Part shown: positions 1-12,484 of the stretch, in pieces
How the letters are laid out: each line of letters starts with the position of its first letter
Position numbering within the stretch: the first letter of the stretch is position 1
Origin: Cacajao melanocephalus
Taxonomy: Eukaryota > Chordata > Mammalia > Primates > Pitheciidae
Direction: 5' to 3'
DNA: 64,000 bases
NCBI GenBank assembly: GCA_963573385.1
Contig: CAUYLG010039163.1
Coordinates: forward strand, 1-64,000
Notes under the pieces: model-generated
What the model was told of the DNA's origin: nothing
Database searches by the model: none
The model's input: the letters and a program-made list of their open reading frames with translations, nothing else
Position numbers and translations under genes: made by a program

Positions 1-622
1 AAAATGGAACATGAAAGTGGACAAGAATGGTGACCATTGGAGCACAGCACTGCGGAGAGGTGTTAAAACCCCTGGATGTCTGTGGGCCAGCCTGGCTAGA
101 GTCAGACCTTCCTCAGGAGCCGGCAGAGCACAGCTTTCTCTGAAACTCCCCAGTGAAACGGAAACTCCCCCGCAGGGCCTGCTAAGCAATGGGTGCCTCC
201 CCAGAGGCTGGCATTACCGTAAGGCCTGCCTGCTAAGTAACAGGCTTCCCAGGCACTGGCATTACCGCAAGGCATTTACTCTCACCTCCTGGCCACTTCT
301 CACAATGTCCCTTCAGTTCCAAATTATATTTCACTCGATTATGTCTATACTATAAGACAAAATGTTCCTACACTAAAGCAAAGATTAATAGAGAATAATG
401 TTGTAATAAGATTGATTATATAATTGATTATGTGATTGAATTTAATATCTATTTGGTGTCATTTCTATAACTAAGTAATCATTAAATATATCATTGCTAT
501 AAGTAATCAGTAAATCCATTTGGTATCATTGCTATAACTAAGTAATCAGTTATTTATTGTGCTGGGACAGATTGTGCCTTCAGTCCCTTGCCATGGCACC
601 TGGGCGACTTTCTTTCCACAGA
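1..622 (+). mobile_element. ERVK-class LTR, 5' end outside the window
   Basis: The sequence resembles HERV-K-group LTRs of the MER9/MER11 type. It has a GC-richer block with two diverged tandem copies of a roughly 50-bp unit (about 178-228 and 229-273, both with a 'ggcattaccg' core), then an AT-rich stretch, then an R/U5-like end with 'ccatggcacctggg' near 591, finishing in 'ttccaca' near 622. No internal gag or pol sequence follows, so it looks like a solo LTR or the 3' LTR of a provirus lying to the left. The 114-codon frame at 11-355 is a by-product of LTR sequence. The class is fairly secure; the subfamily is not. Confidence 0.6.
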
Positions 623-1090
623 GAATAGAGGAGTCAAGGCATAAGAGCTGCTCGCAGAAAAATGGTTACATGGGATTCAAGTTGGCCTGAGTCTCAGGAA
701 AAAAAAAAAAGGTGACCAACAAAACCAAATATCATGGAAGTAAATGTCCAGTGGAAGGAATGGTCCTTGGTGAACATGGTATGAGCAGTTTTTAGGGGAG
801 AGAAGCACCTGAGTCCTAATAGCGATGAGAAGGAGTGCAGGAGGCTGTGGCCACGCTTTATGAGTTCTTCAGTATTTTTCTTATCATGTTTATATATTAT
901 TTTTTTTAGAACTATATATATATATCCCCTCTTTCAAAATGTTTAAATAATGCTTTGTCTTTATCTCCATCTCTGCTTAGTCAGGCTTCTTAACGTTATA
1001 GACTAGCTCATCTCTGCTTCCTCAGCTACTCTTTACCTTACTACTTATTTCCTTTCATTTTTTTTTTGTTTCCATTAGAGAGATTGGAGC
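623..1090. other. Unassigned sequence between LTR and L1
   Basis: No coding signal seen. It contains an A11 run near 700, a short AT microsatellite around 911-925 and pyrimidine-rich sequence near 1010-1075. No repeat family recognised. Confidence 0.4.
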
Positions 1091-1345
1091 ATTCTTTTTC
1101 TTTTAAATTTTAACTTTTATTTTAGACCCAGTGGATACATGTGTAGGTTTGTTACATGGGCATATTGAACCCAGGTAATAAGCACAATATCCAATAGGTG
1201 GTTTTCCAACCCACAGCCCACTCCCTTTTTGCCCCGTCTAGTGGTCTGCAGTGTCTATTGTTTCCATGTTCAGGTCCATGTGTGCCCAGTGTTTAGCCCC
1301 CACTTGTAAGTGAGAACGTGCAGTATTTGGTTTTCCATTCCCATT
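1091..1345 (-). mobile_element. L1 3' end fragment, younger (L1P/L1MA type)
   Basis: Read on the minus strand this is the L1 3' UTR and the last part of ORF2. On the plus strand it shows the landmarks 'gatacatgtgtaggtttgtt', 'ccaggtaataagca' and 'cacttgtaagtgagaacgtg'. It abuts an older L1 in the same orientation, so either it inserted beside it or the two are successive insertions. Heavily 5' truncated, non-coding. Confidence 0.8.
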
Positions 1346-4300
1346 TTAATTTGTTTGGCAAGAATTGATTTTTTAGAGTTCTTTTAGTTTCACAGCAAAA
1401 TTGGATGAAAAGTACAGTTTCTACATACTCTACCCCTTCATCAACCTTCCGGACAATCCACACCCTGCACCAGAGTGGCACATTTGTTACAATCTGTGCA
1501 CTTACATCAACACGTTGTCACTCAAATTTCGTAGTTTACATTAAAGTTCAATCAGACTACTGTACCTTGCAAGAGTTTTGACAGATGTATTATGACATGA
1601 TTCCACAAATATAGCATCACATAGAAGAGTTACACTGCCCTAAACATCTTCTGAAATCTGCCTGCTTCTCTCTCCCTTCCCCTTAACTCTTGGCAACCAC
1701 CGATCTCGACTCCACCATTTTGCATTTTCCAGAAGGTTGTAAAGTTGATAGTATGCAGTATACAGACTTTTCAGGCTTGCTTCTTTCACTTTATAATACG
1801 TATTTTCGCTTCCTCCATGTCTTTTCATGGTTTAAAAGAATGTTTCTTTCGGCAGCAAATAATGTGTTATTTTTGGATATAGTGCAGTTTACTTGTTCAC
1901 TGAAGTGCATTGTGATTGCTTCCAAGTTTTGGAAACTATAAATCTATAAACATCCATATTCAGAACTTTGTGTGGACATACATTTTCAACTCCTTTAGCA
2001 AATGCCAAGGAGTACGATGGCTGGATCATAATGTATATTTAGTTTTATAAAACTCTGCCAAGTTGTCTTCCAAACAGATTCTACTACTCTGCATTCCCAG
2101 TGGCAATGAATGAGAGTTCCTGTTGCTTCACTTCCTCACTAGTATTAGGTCTTAACATTCTGGATTGTGACCATTCAAACAGGCATTTCTCTGATGATAT
2201 ATAATATAGAGCATCTTTTTGTATGACTATGTGCTACCTGTATATCTTCTTTGATGAGGTGTTTGTTAAGGTCTTTGGGCCATTTTTAATTGGGTTGTTT
2301 GTTTTCTTATTAAATTCTGAGTATTTTTAGTATATTTTGGATAACTGTCCTTTCTCAGCTATGCCTTTTGTGAATATATTCTCTTAGTATGTGGCTTGTC
2401 TTTTCATTCTCTTAGCATTGTCTTTCACAAAATAAAGATTTTTTAATGTTAATGAAGTCCAGCTTATCAATTAGTTCTTTCATAGGTTGTGCCTTGGCTG
2501 TCACATCAAAAAAGTCATCACTAAGCCTGGATCAACCTGATTTTCTTCAGTTGTTTTAGGAGCTTTCTAGCCTTGCATTTTACATTTTGGTCTGTGATCC
2601 ATTATGACTGATTTTCATAAAGGTTTCAAGGACTGAATCTAGATTTATTGCTTATTTTAGATATGAATCTCCAGTTGTTCCAGCACTATTTGTTGAATAT
2701 ACTGTGTTTTCTCCATTGTTCCTTTCTCAAAGATCAGTTGACTGTATGTATGTGGATGTATTCTTGGGATCTTTAGTCTAATATATTGATTTATTAGTTT
2801 CCTCTTTTACCAATACCACACTGTCTTGATTACTGTAGCTTTATAGTAAGTCTTAAAGTTAGGTAGTGTTCATCCTGCAGCTTTGCTTTTCAACAGTAGG
2901 GTGTTGGCTATTCAAGGTATTTTGCCTCTTCCCATAAACTTAAGAATCAGTTTGTTGATGTGCAGAAAATAACTGTCACAGATTTTTATTGGGGATTGCA
3001 TTGAACCTAAAGATACTGCTGGGAAGAACTGACATCTTGACCATATTGGGTCTTCCTATTCATGAAATTGGAATCTCTCTCCACTTAATTCTTTCTAGAT
3101 TTCTTTATTAATCAGAGATGTGTTGTGTTTCTTCTATACATCTTGCACATATTATATTAGATTTGTACCTAATTATTATTGTATAATAGCTATGTTTTTA
3201 ATTTCAAATTCTACTTGCTCATTGTTGGTATATAAGAAAGCAAATGACTTTTTATTCTAATATCATATCCTTCAACCTTGCTATAATCACATATTAATTC
3301 CAGGAGCTATTTTGTTGATTCGTTCAGATTTTCTACAAAGACAATCATGTCATCTGGGAACAAAGATGGTTTTATTTCTTCCTTTCCAATCAGTATGCCT
3401 TTATTTAGTTTTTCTTCCCTATTGCACTGGCAAGGACTTCCAGGACAATGTTAATTAGGAATTGGGAGAGGGAACATCTTGTCTTGTTCCTGATAGTGAA
3501 ACAATTTGTTCCTGATGGTGAGACAACTTCTATTTTCTCACAATTAAGTACAACCAAAACTGAAGGGTTTTCTTTTTTTTTTTTTAACTGATTTTTTAAA
3601 ATCAAGTTGAAAAAGTTCTCATATATCCCTACTTTACTGAAACTTTTTTTTTATCATGGATTTTGGATTTTGTCCAATGTATTTTGTGCATCTATTGATA
3701 TGATTTTGTGATTTTTCTTCTTTGGCCCATTGATGTTATGGATTACATTGATTATTTTCAAATGTCGAATCAGCCATGTGCACCTGGAATAAATCTGATC
3801 TGGTATTGGTATATAATTTGTAAAAATACTTTGTTGGATTTAATTTGCTGATACTTCATTGAGGGTCTTTGATTCTATGTTCATGATAGATACTGGTGTC
3901 TAGTTTTCTTTCTGTGTAATATCTTAGCTTTTTTGGTATCTGTGTGATGCTCATATCACAGAATAAGTTAGGAAGTATTTTCTTGCTTTTATTTTCTGAA
4001 AGCAATTGTATGAACATAATTTTTTCTTTAAAGGTTTGGTGGAATAAGCCAATGAAGCCCGTTACTTTCTACTTTGGAAGGCTATGAATTACCAACTCAA
4101 CTTCTTTCATATATATAGGCTTATTTAGATTGCTGATTTCTTCTTGCATGAATTTTGGCAGCTTGTGTCAAACCAGATGAAACTGATTTATTTCATCTAG
4201 ATTATTCAATTTGTTGGCATAGAACTGTTCACAGTATTTTAAATTGTTTTTAAAATTTTAATGGTATCTGTAGTGATATCCCTTCAGTTTCCTTTCTGAT

Positions 4301-5140
4301 ATAATCAATTTGTGTTATCTCTTTTCTCTTAGTCTGGCTAGAGGTTTTTTTAATTTTATCAATCTTTTCTATGAACCAGAGTTTAGTATCATTAATGTTC
4401 TTTATTAATTTTTTTTGTTTTCAATTTCATTGATTTCCTCTTCATATTTTTAAATTTATTTTATTCTGCTAACTTTTGATTTACTTTTTGTTGTGGTGGT
4501 GGTTTTAGTTTCCTAAGGTGAAGAATTTGATTATTGATTTTTAGATTTTTCTTCTTGTCTAATATATGCATTCAATGCTGTAAATTTCCCTGTAAGCATT
4601 CATTTTGCTGCATTCCCCAAGTTTGGGGAAAGTGTGTTTTTGTTTTTACTTAGCTCAAAATATTTTAAATTTCTCTTGATAGTTTGTCTTTGACTTACCT
4701 GTTATTTAGAGGTTTGTTTAATGTCCACATGTTTTGGGATTGTCTAGTTATCTTCAGGTTATTCATTTCTACCCTAATTCTCTCTTGGTCTGAGAACAGA
4801 AATTACATGATTTCTATTCTTTCTAAATGTTTTAAGATGTATTTTAGGGCCCAAAATGTAGTCTCTCTTGGTGAATGTTTTATGTGAGTTTGAAATAATG
4901 TGTACTCTGTTGTTGGATGAAGTAGCCTGTAGATGCCACTGGTGGGATGGTGCTATTGAGTTCAACTGTGTCCTTGCTAATTATCTGCCTGCTGACTCTG
5001 TCCATTTTTGATGAAGGGATGATTAAGTATACAATTATTACAATAGATTCTTTTATTTGTCCTTGCATTTCTATCAGTTTTTGTTCAACATATTTTTATG
5101 CAATGCTCTATTATTAGGTGCATGCATATTAAGGAATGCT
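1346..5140 (-). mobile_element. Decayed L1M element, 3' UTR and ORF2 part
   Basis: This is the 3' portion of an ancient mammalian L1 in reverse orientation. The plus strand starts with the L1ME-like 3' UTR (about 1370-1700) and then runs through antisense ORF2. Recognisable stretches include 'ggcttgcttctttcacttta' near 1778, 'ccaataccacactgtcttga' near 2810 and 'ttggatgaagtag' near 4913. In an intact element ORF2 encodes endonuclease and reverse transcriptase; here stops and indels break every frame into pieces under about 70 codons. It continues beyond an MLT1-type insertion at 5467. Confidence 0.88.
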
Positions 5141-5466
5141 GTGTCTTATTTGACCCTGTTTTAGTCCAAAGCATCATAAACTGAATAGCATATTAAAGAG
5201 GAGTTTATTTCTTAAAGTACTGAAGGCTTAGAAGTCCTAAATCAAAATACCAGAAAATTCAGTGTCTGATGAGGACCCAATTTTTATTAGAGACGGTGTT
5301 TTCTCACTGTGTCCTCAGAAGGTGGAAAGGTACACGTCAGTTTTCTGAGACCAGTTTTATAAGTGACTAATCCCGTTTTTAAGGACTCTGACCACATGAT
5401 GCAATCATCTCTGAAAAGCTCCACTTCCCAATACAATTACATTGGTAATGAGCTTTGAAATCTTCT
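5141..5466 (-). mobile_element. MaLR LTR, MLT1 type, inside the L1M
   Basis: The arrangement is that of a reversed MLT1 LTR: a 'tttagtccaaag...gtttatttcttaaag' start, an internal 'ctcactgtgtcctcagaaggtgg' type landmark, and a 'cccaatacaattacattggt' end. It splits an L1M whose two halves are collinear, so it inserted after the L1. Non-coding. Confidence 0.75.
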
Positions 5467-7875
5467 CTGTCTCTAATTAATGTAGCTATTCTTACTTTAA
5501 ATAAAATTAGTGTAAGCATGATTTATCTGTCTCCATACATTTACCTTTAATCTACATGTATCATTATTTAACGTGGGTTTCTTATAGTTGCCGTATAGTT
5601 GAGTCTTTTGTTGTTGTTCCAGTTGACAGCCTCTATCTTTGTGCCTTGAAACTACTGATATCCAAAGTGAATACTAATATAGCTGAACGAGTATCTTACA
5701 CAGTCATTCCTATTTTTAATTTGTTGCCCTTATTTTTGTTTAAATTTTTATTTTTCACTCTTTTCCTGCCTTTGGTGCTTTTAATGAAGCATATTATATG
5801 ATATTATTTGCTCTCCCTTTTTTCTAAGTATATCAATTAGACTTTGTGGGTTTTTTTTCTTTAGTTGTTTAGTGGTTGCCGTTGACTTTACAATATGCAT
5901 TTATAAGTAATTCAAACTCACTTCCAAATAACACTATATCCTTTACTGCTTCAAGGGTAGCATGAGCACCTTATAACAACAAAACAATCCTAACTTTTCT
6001 TTTCTGTCTCTTGCATAATTGCTACGATTCATTTTACAGTTATATAAACACATACAAACATATGTATGATATGTAACTATTTAATTAAATACATTGCTGC
6101 TATTATTATTTTGAATAAACTATTATATGTTAGAACTATGGACTATAAGAATACGTTTTTATTTTATCATTACTTTTTCCTTCTTTAGCACTTTCTCTTT
6201 ATTTATGTAGACATAAATTTCTATCCTATGTTATTTTCCTTGACTTTAAAGAACTTCTTTTAACATTTCTTGCAAGGCAGGTCTACTGGAAACAAATTCC
6301 CTCAATTTTTACACGTTTGAGAAAAATTCTTCTTTACTTTGAAGGATAATTTTACAATGTATAGAATTATAAAGTTTTTAGTTTCTCAAGACTTTAAATA
6401 TTTCAATTTACCCTTTCCTTGAATGTTTCTGAGAAGTCAGATGTAATTATTACCTTTGCTCTTCTATTAGGTAAGGCATTTCCCTCCATCTTCCCTGGCT
6501 TCTTTCAGGATGTTTTTCTATATCTTTGACTTTCTATGGCTCAAAAATAATATGCCTAGATGTTGTTTTGGGGGCATATATTCTGCTTGGAGTTCTTTGA
6601 GCCTCTTAAAACTGTGGTTTTGTGTATCATATTAATTTGAGGAACTTCCTTTTAATTTTGTTTCTGGTATTTTCATTAGATGTGTCATACATATTTGGAG
6701 TTGTCCTATAGTTTTTGGATATTCTAGTCTAAATTTTTTATTCTCTGTTCTCTTTCCTTTACAGCTTGGAAAGTTTCTATTGATACCTCTTAAGCACAGA
6801 GAGTCTTTACTTACCTGTATCCACTCTTTTAATAAGCCCATCAAAGGGATTCTTCATTTTTGTTATAGTGTTTTTAATCCCTAACGCTTGGTTGCTGTTG
6901 TTGTTCTAGGATATCCATCTCTCTTCTCATGTTACCCATATCTTATTACTATCTGTAATTAGGAGCTATCTACTTTATCCATTAAAACCCTTTGCATTTT
7001 AATCATAGTTACTTTAAATTCCATGCCTGGTAATTCACACATCCTTTCCTGTCTTGTTCTGATGGTTCCTCTGTCTCTGCAAATGGTGTTTTTTACCTTT
7101 CAATATACCTCATAATTTTTTCTTGGTGGCCAAACGTGATATACTGAGTACTGAGCTGTTGTACATTGGTCTTTGGTAATGTAGTGGTAAAGCTTGGGGT
7201 GAGAAGAGGTACTCTATGACTAAGTCTCAGGCTTTTAGTGAGACTTTGTCTCTGGATGGTAAACTTTCCACGTTTCTAATGTTTTTCTTCACCTAAGTTG
7301 GTACAGAGCAGCTAGAGTTGTCTAGAATTTGGTATTTCATTTCCTCCAGGCTGCTTAGGCTTTGATAAAACTCTGACAGGTTAGGCTCTGGTAAACTAGC
7401 TTTTCCTAGACAGATCTTGTGAAGAACAGAGTGCTCTGGCATATTTCAAAATAATCTCTTTTTCCCTCTCTGTACTGGAAGCCCAAGAACATTTTTCTCC
7501 AAAATTTACTGTGAGAACCTAGTTAATTTCCTGGAGGTAAAATGCAGAAAAGTGTGATGGTCGACCTATGATGAGGTCCTCCTGGAGTTTTTAACTCTCA
7601 GACTTGTTTACTCTGAGCCTGGAGCAATTCATAAATTATACTTCAGGTTTTTCTACTCCAGCACTGATTCCCACAGAGGTTTCTGCTCCCACATGTTGTG
7701 CTTCTCTGTGTAATCGCCTGTCTGTCTCTTCAGTTTTGGGGATAGCAGTTTGCCCGTGAACTTATTTCTCTTATGAATTTAAGAAAAGTTATGGATTTTT
7801 TTAGCCTTTTTCTCATTGGTAGTACAGAAAGGCAACTTCCAAGCTCCTTACATGTGGAACGGGGAATCGGAAGTT
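5467..7875 (-). mobile_element. Decayed L1M element, 5' part (ORF1 and 5' UTR)
   Basis: This continues the L1M of 1346-5140 beyond the MLT1 insertion. On the plus strand the order is the antisense endonuclease/ORF1 region ('cttgcaaggcaggtctactg' near 6270, 'cccatcaaagg' near 6837), then the 5' UTR, whose purine- and pyrimidine-rich blocks run to about 7875. Together the two parts make roughly 6.2 kb of L1, close to full length. There is no usable frame; the longest piece on the coding strand is about 90 codons. Low identity to young L1 fits an old mammalian family. Confidence 0.82.
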
Positions 7876-8205
7876 GTTCATGTCTTTTTAACACTGACTG
7901 TACCATTGTTTGAATGCATCCCCTTTTACTCAACCATTCTCCTACATAAGGAGATCTTATTTCCTTCCAAGTTTTGGCAATTATAAACACAGTTTCTGTA
8001 AACATCCGTGGATGGGCAGGTATCTATGTGGACTTAAGTTTTCAACTTGTATGGGTAACTATCAACAAATACGATTGTAGATTGTATGGTAAGAGTATAT
8101 TTAGTGTAGTATGAAACTGCTGCCCTGTCTTCCAAAGAGGCTACTTTATCGGTGTTCTTGATTTTGGCCAGTCTAATATGTGAATAGTGGAATCTTGTTG
8201 TTTAA
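7876..8205 (-). mobile_element. L1M 3'-region fragment (ORF2 end)
   Basis: On the plus strand 'ttccaagttttggcaattat' near 7966, 'aaacatccgtgg' and 'acttaagttttcaac' are antisense L1 ORF2 3'-end landmarks. They repeat a region already present at about 1920-2000 in the L1M to the left, so this is a second L1 copy, abutting the 5' end of the first and in the same orientation. Confidence 0.8.
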
Positions 8206-9430
8206 AATTTAATTAAAATTTAAACAAGCTTTAACATAATTATGATTAATTTAGCTGTTTATAAACTATTTTAATTTTAAAATATTATTCAGATTTATTT
8301 TGTAAACAATTCTTGTCATTTTCAATGAAACAAATACCTCATTTCAACATTTCATGCAGTTGAAAATAATTTAACCATACATTATACTTTGATTTTTATA
8401 TCAGTCCATATCTTTCTTTTGACTTATCATGGAATAAGAGAATGTAAAATATGAAGTTTGATTTCTAATATTGTGAGTTTTCAGATACATTTACTTCTTA
8501 TTGTCAATTGATGATGTCTTTCCGAAAATTATAGGTATGTTAATATATTAGCAAGATTTTTTACCAAATGTAACACTTAAAAATCTTGTATACTGACCAG
8601 ACTTCGATTACCTTAATATGTCATTTTATGCTTACCAGCATTATATATGTCACTTATAGCTTAAGATTAGACAAACAACAACGTTGTTATATACAGAAAT
8701 CCACTACTTTGCTAAGTTGTTTTCCAATCATTTATTACAACTGAATTTTAATTTTTAAATATATTTAAATTCTTAAACAATGTGAATTCCAAATTTGTTG
8801 GATTAGGAGTCTGTTTACAAAATATTATGATTTAATAAAACTGAACCTTAGAGCTTTCACTTAATGGTATCAAGCCAACATGAAAATATTGCTTTATTTA
8901 CACAAGCATTCTCAATTTGTAATGGTAAAAGGTAAAATGTGATCAGTGACATTATTAAAACTTATTTTGTTGTATTTGCTTTTATGAGAAAAAGGAGACA
9001 AATAATATTATAAATAACATTTTAAAAGCTATTCATCAGAGGAGTGAAACCAATGTTTAAATTTTAATAAGCTGTACCTATTTGTTTTCATGTTAGAGGC
9101 AGAATGTTTGAAAGAATAAAATAAATACATTGCAAGCTTTTCCAGATGTGAAACTTTTGCTTCTACTCTTAAGGTAACTCACTTTCATTTAGAAGATTTG
9201 CCATATTTCCAGTTTAACCCAAAGCAGCTCTTCAGCATCCGTTTGTCAATTTGGTTGTATATTCTGGGAAATGTCCTTTTAATATTATATAGTTTTTTCC
9301 TCCAACACATTCATAATAAGTTCAGGCTCAAACTTTACAAAACATTTTTTGGCATCTACTGTATCCTAAATATTTGGGTGAAATTTTTTGGCATATATTG
9401 TATGTATATGTTTTATATATGAATAAATAG
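8206..9430. other. Unassigned AT-rich sequence
   Basis: Very AT-rich with scattered A/T runs. No coding region, RNA gene or repeat family recognised. The 74-codon frame at 9198-9422 is rich in Phe, Ile, Leu and Tyr, as expected from translated AT-rich DNA. Confidence 0.4.
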
Positions 9431-9960
9431 TACTTCTATACAAAAATATCAAAATAATATATTTGCATAAGTATATATATCTGTATATAAATATATAGAT
9501 TATGTTATTTATATCTATAAATTATATTAATATTTAAATATTAATCTAAAATATATCTATTTAAATATTAATATTTATAGTGTTTCTATATTTTTATATA
9601 TAGCATTTCTACATATAAAATATAGAAATTTATATATAAAATATATACATATAGAAATGCTATATATAAAATACAGAAATACTATGGATGAATAATATTT
9701 ATTAAACATTAAATATATTTAAATTTATGGATATTTATAAATATACAAATACTATATATATACTATTTTATATATTTTCTATATATGCTATTCTATATTC
9801 TACATAGTATTCCTATAAAAATATATAAATTCTATATATAAAATATAGAAATACTATATAGAACATAGAATATACCATAAAAATATAGAATACTATATAT
9901 AAAGATGATATTTCTACATTTTAATATAGAAATTTATATTAAATAAAATATAATTTATTA
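9431..9960. repeat. Extremely AT-rich repeat with inverted repeats
   Basis: Nearly pure A/T with repeated variants of a 'tatataaaatatagaaat' motif in both orientations. A perfect 20-bp inverted repeat has its arms at 9592-9611 and 9652-9671, separated by 40 bp. Shorter imperfect inverted copies recur between about 9780 and 9930. It ends where a reverse L1 begins. Confidence 0.85.
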
Positions 9961-10595
9961 TCTGGTAACAAACCACTTCCTATCTTCCTCTCCCACTTAC
10001 CCTTCTCAGGCTCTAATAGTCATAATTTTGCTGTATACATCTTTCACCTTAGTTTTTAGCTTCTACATACGAGTGGGAACAAACAATATTTGTCTTTAAG
10101 TGGCTACCTTATTTAATTTAACATAATGTTCTCCAGTTTTTCCATGTTGCTGTGAATGACAAGATTTATTCTTTTCATAGCAGAATAGTAACTCCACTGT
10201 ATACATTTCTTCATTCGTCTGTTGATGGACATTTAGGTTGATCCCATATTTTGACTATGGTGAATAGTGCTGCAATAAACGTGAGGGTGTATATATCTCT
10301 TTGATATACTTATTTCCTTTCCTTTGGATAAATACTCAATAATTGAATTGTGGGATCATATGGTGGTAGTTCTATTTTTAATTTTTTGACTAATCTCCAC
10401 ACTGTTTTTCATAATAGCGGTACTTACTTACATTCACACCAACAGTACATAATTTCCTCTTTCTCTTCATTCTTACCAGCACTTACTTTTTGTCTTTTAG
10501 ATAATCGCTGTTCTATCTATGAGATCTTATCTCCATGAGGTTTTTGATTAGCATTTCCCTGACAAAATTAGTGATGTTGATCATTTTTTCATGAC
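9961..10595 (-). mobile_element. L1M (L1MA/L1MB-like) 3' fragment
   Basis: Antisense L1 3' end. Plus-strand landmarks include 'catgttgctgtgaatgacaa' near 10143, 'gtgctgcaataaacgtgag' near 10267, 'tgggatcatatggtggtag' near 10350 and 'attagcatttccctga' near 10547. About 630 bp, 5' truncated. The 62-codon plus-strand frame at 10350 is antisense to ORF2 and is not a gene. Confidence 0.85.
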
Positions 10596-12196
10596 ATTCA
10601 TTTTTAAGTATTTAAGGTATAGAAAAATTCTATCTGAAATTTTGTATTATCATGACAGTGCTTAAGGTCAGTAACCAGAAAGATTTTCTTTATATCATAT
10701 TTTCTCCCTAATCATTTTATAAGCCAGGTGCTTCATATGACTATTTATTTACAAGATTTGGTTTGGGTATGTAATTATTATATAATAAATATGTTCCCAT
10801 ATTTATTTGAAAAATTAGCTTTTAATAATCCTAAGAAAACTTTAAGATACATTCTATTAGTATCACTTCTTTGTTAATGGATTTCTTTTCCTTCTCATTT
10901 TCAATGATTAGTGAATCATTCGTAAAATGACATAAATTGATCTTAAACTATTTTTTTCTTTGATGCAAACTCTATTAAATTAGCACAATGTCTATATGTT
11001 TTGGGTATAAATAAATAGATTTTTTATAAAGTGAAACAAATAAATTATCGGTTCCTCTGCAGTGATTTTTTTAACTCTATTTATCTTACCCTCATATTTT
11101 TACCCAAAAAAGTATGCTTCCTAAATATTATACTTTGTTTAAGGGCCAAGATTTATTACTTAAATCTTATATCTTTTCTCCTATGTTGTTTGGCTCAGAA
11201 CTAAGCAAACAGGCACCTTTTAATGTTAGTTGAATTAAATTAAATTGATTGACACAATATCTATTTTGAAATATTCAAAATGTATTTTAATTTTAAAGTA
11301 CATTCAATAATAGGTATTCCATATTGTCATAAGAATTTCTAAAAGGACATAAATAAGCCAAAAATAAATATTTCTTAATTTACTCCATATGAATTAATTA
11401 TCCTTGCTGTTATGAAATTAAGCAAATTTTTTTTGACTTTTTTATAGCTGAAAAACTATATAAAGCAAAGAAGCTATAATCATGAGAGTTTTAAAATGGA
11501 CTTTATCTCTAAGTAGATTTGGACATATTTCTGATAATTTTTACATCACTGAAGAAGTGCTAAAGGCCAAATATTTAAAGCATGATGTTAAAATCAGCTA
11601 ATTTGCCCCTTTGTGTTTTTAATTTGAACATTTTGTATACGCTTATTTAATAAGATTCTAATTTTCTAACATATTTGATTTCTATTGGCTTGATATCACC
11701 TTGTTAATCACCTATGTATAGGTTTTCTCATAAAATGCTTCCTTTCATGGTGTGCAAACATTTACTTATGAAAATTATTTTAAAACCTATTAAAATAAAT
11801 ATTCTCTAAAGAACATCTGCATCTTAAAGATGCAGTTTAAATAGTAATTCTTACAAATCTCCCTAATCACATGAAACCTCTTCCTTATTTGACCGACCTC
11901 ATTATGCTTCCATTTTAGTAATTGTCAGTTACATAATGCTATACAGCAAAATTCAGATGGAAAAGTCTTTAGTGGCAGAAACTGCTTAGTTTTAAACTCA
12001 CTTGTGTATCAGAACGTTTTGTACATATTAGGTATTAAAAGTATTTATTATATAACCATGCTTACAAAATAACCTAAACACAATTCTTACAAATAAAATA
12101 TTGACTTCCTTTTAAAGATTTTATTGTTAATTTTCCAGGTAATAAAACCAAGCAAAAAATGTCAAACACATCAGATAGAGTAGAAATAAGATACAT
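10596..12196. other. Unassigned AT-rich sequence
   Basis: No open frame of interest, RNA gene or recognisable young repeat. Possibly old, unrecognisable repeat remnants. Confidence 0.4.
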
Positions 12197-12484
12197 TTTT
12201 TTTTTGAGACAAAGTTTTGCTCTTGTCACCCGAGCTGGAGTGCAGTAGCATAATCTTGGCTCACTGAAACCTCTACCTCCCAGATTCAAGCAATTCTGCT
12301 TCATCTTCCCGAGTAGCTGAGACTACAGGCGCCTGCCACATGCCTGGCTAATTTTTGTATTTTTTGTAGAGACAGGGTTTCACCATTGTTGGCCAGGCTG
12401 GTCTCAAACTCCTGATCTCATTGATTCACCCACCTCAGCCTCCCAAAATGCTGGGATTACAAGTATGGACCACCATGCCCAGCA
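12197..12484 (-). mobile_element. Alu, reverse orientation
   Basis: Nearly full-length dimeric Alu on the minus strand. The plus strand starts with a T run (the A-tail), followed by 'gagctggagtgcagtagca', 'ggctaatttttgtatttttt' between the monomers, and 'ctcccaaaatgctgggatta' near the 5' end. Several diagnostic CpG sites are mutated, suggesting AluS or older. Confidence 0.95.
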
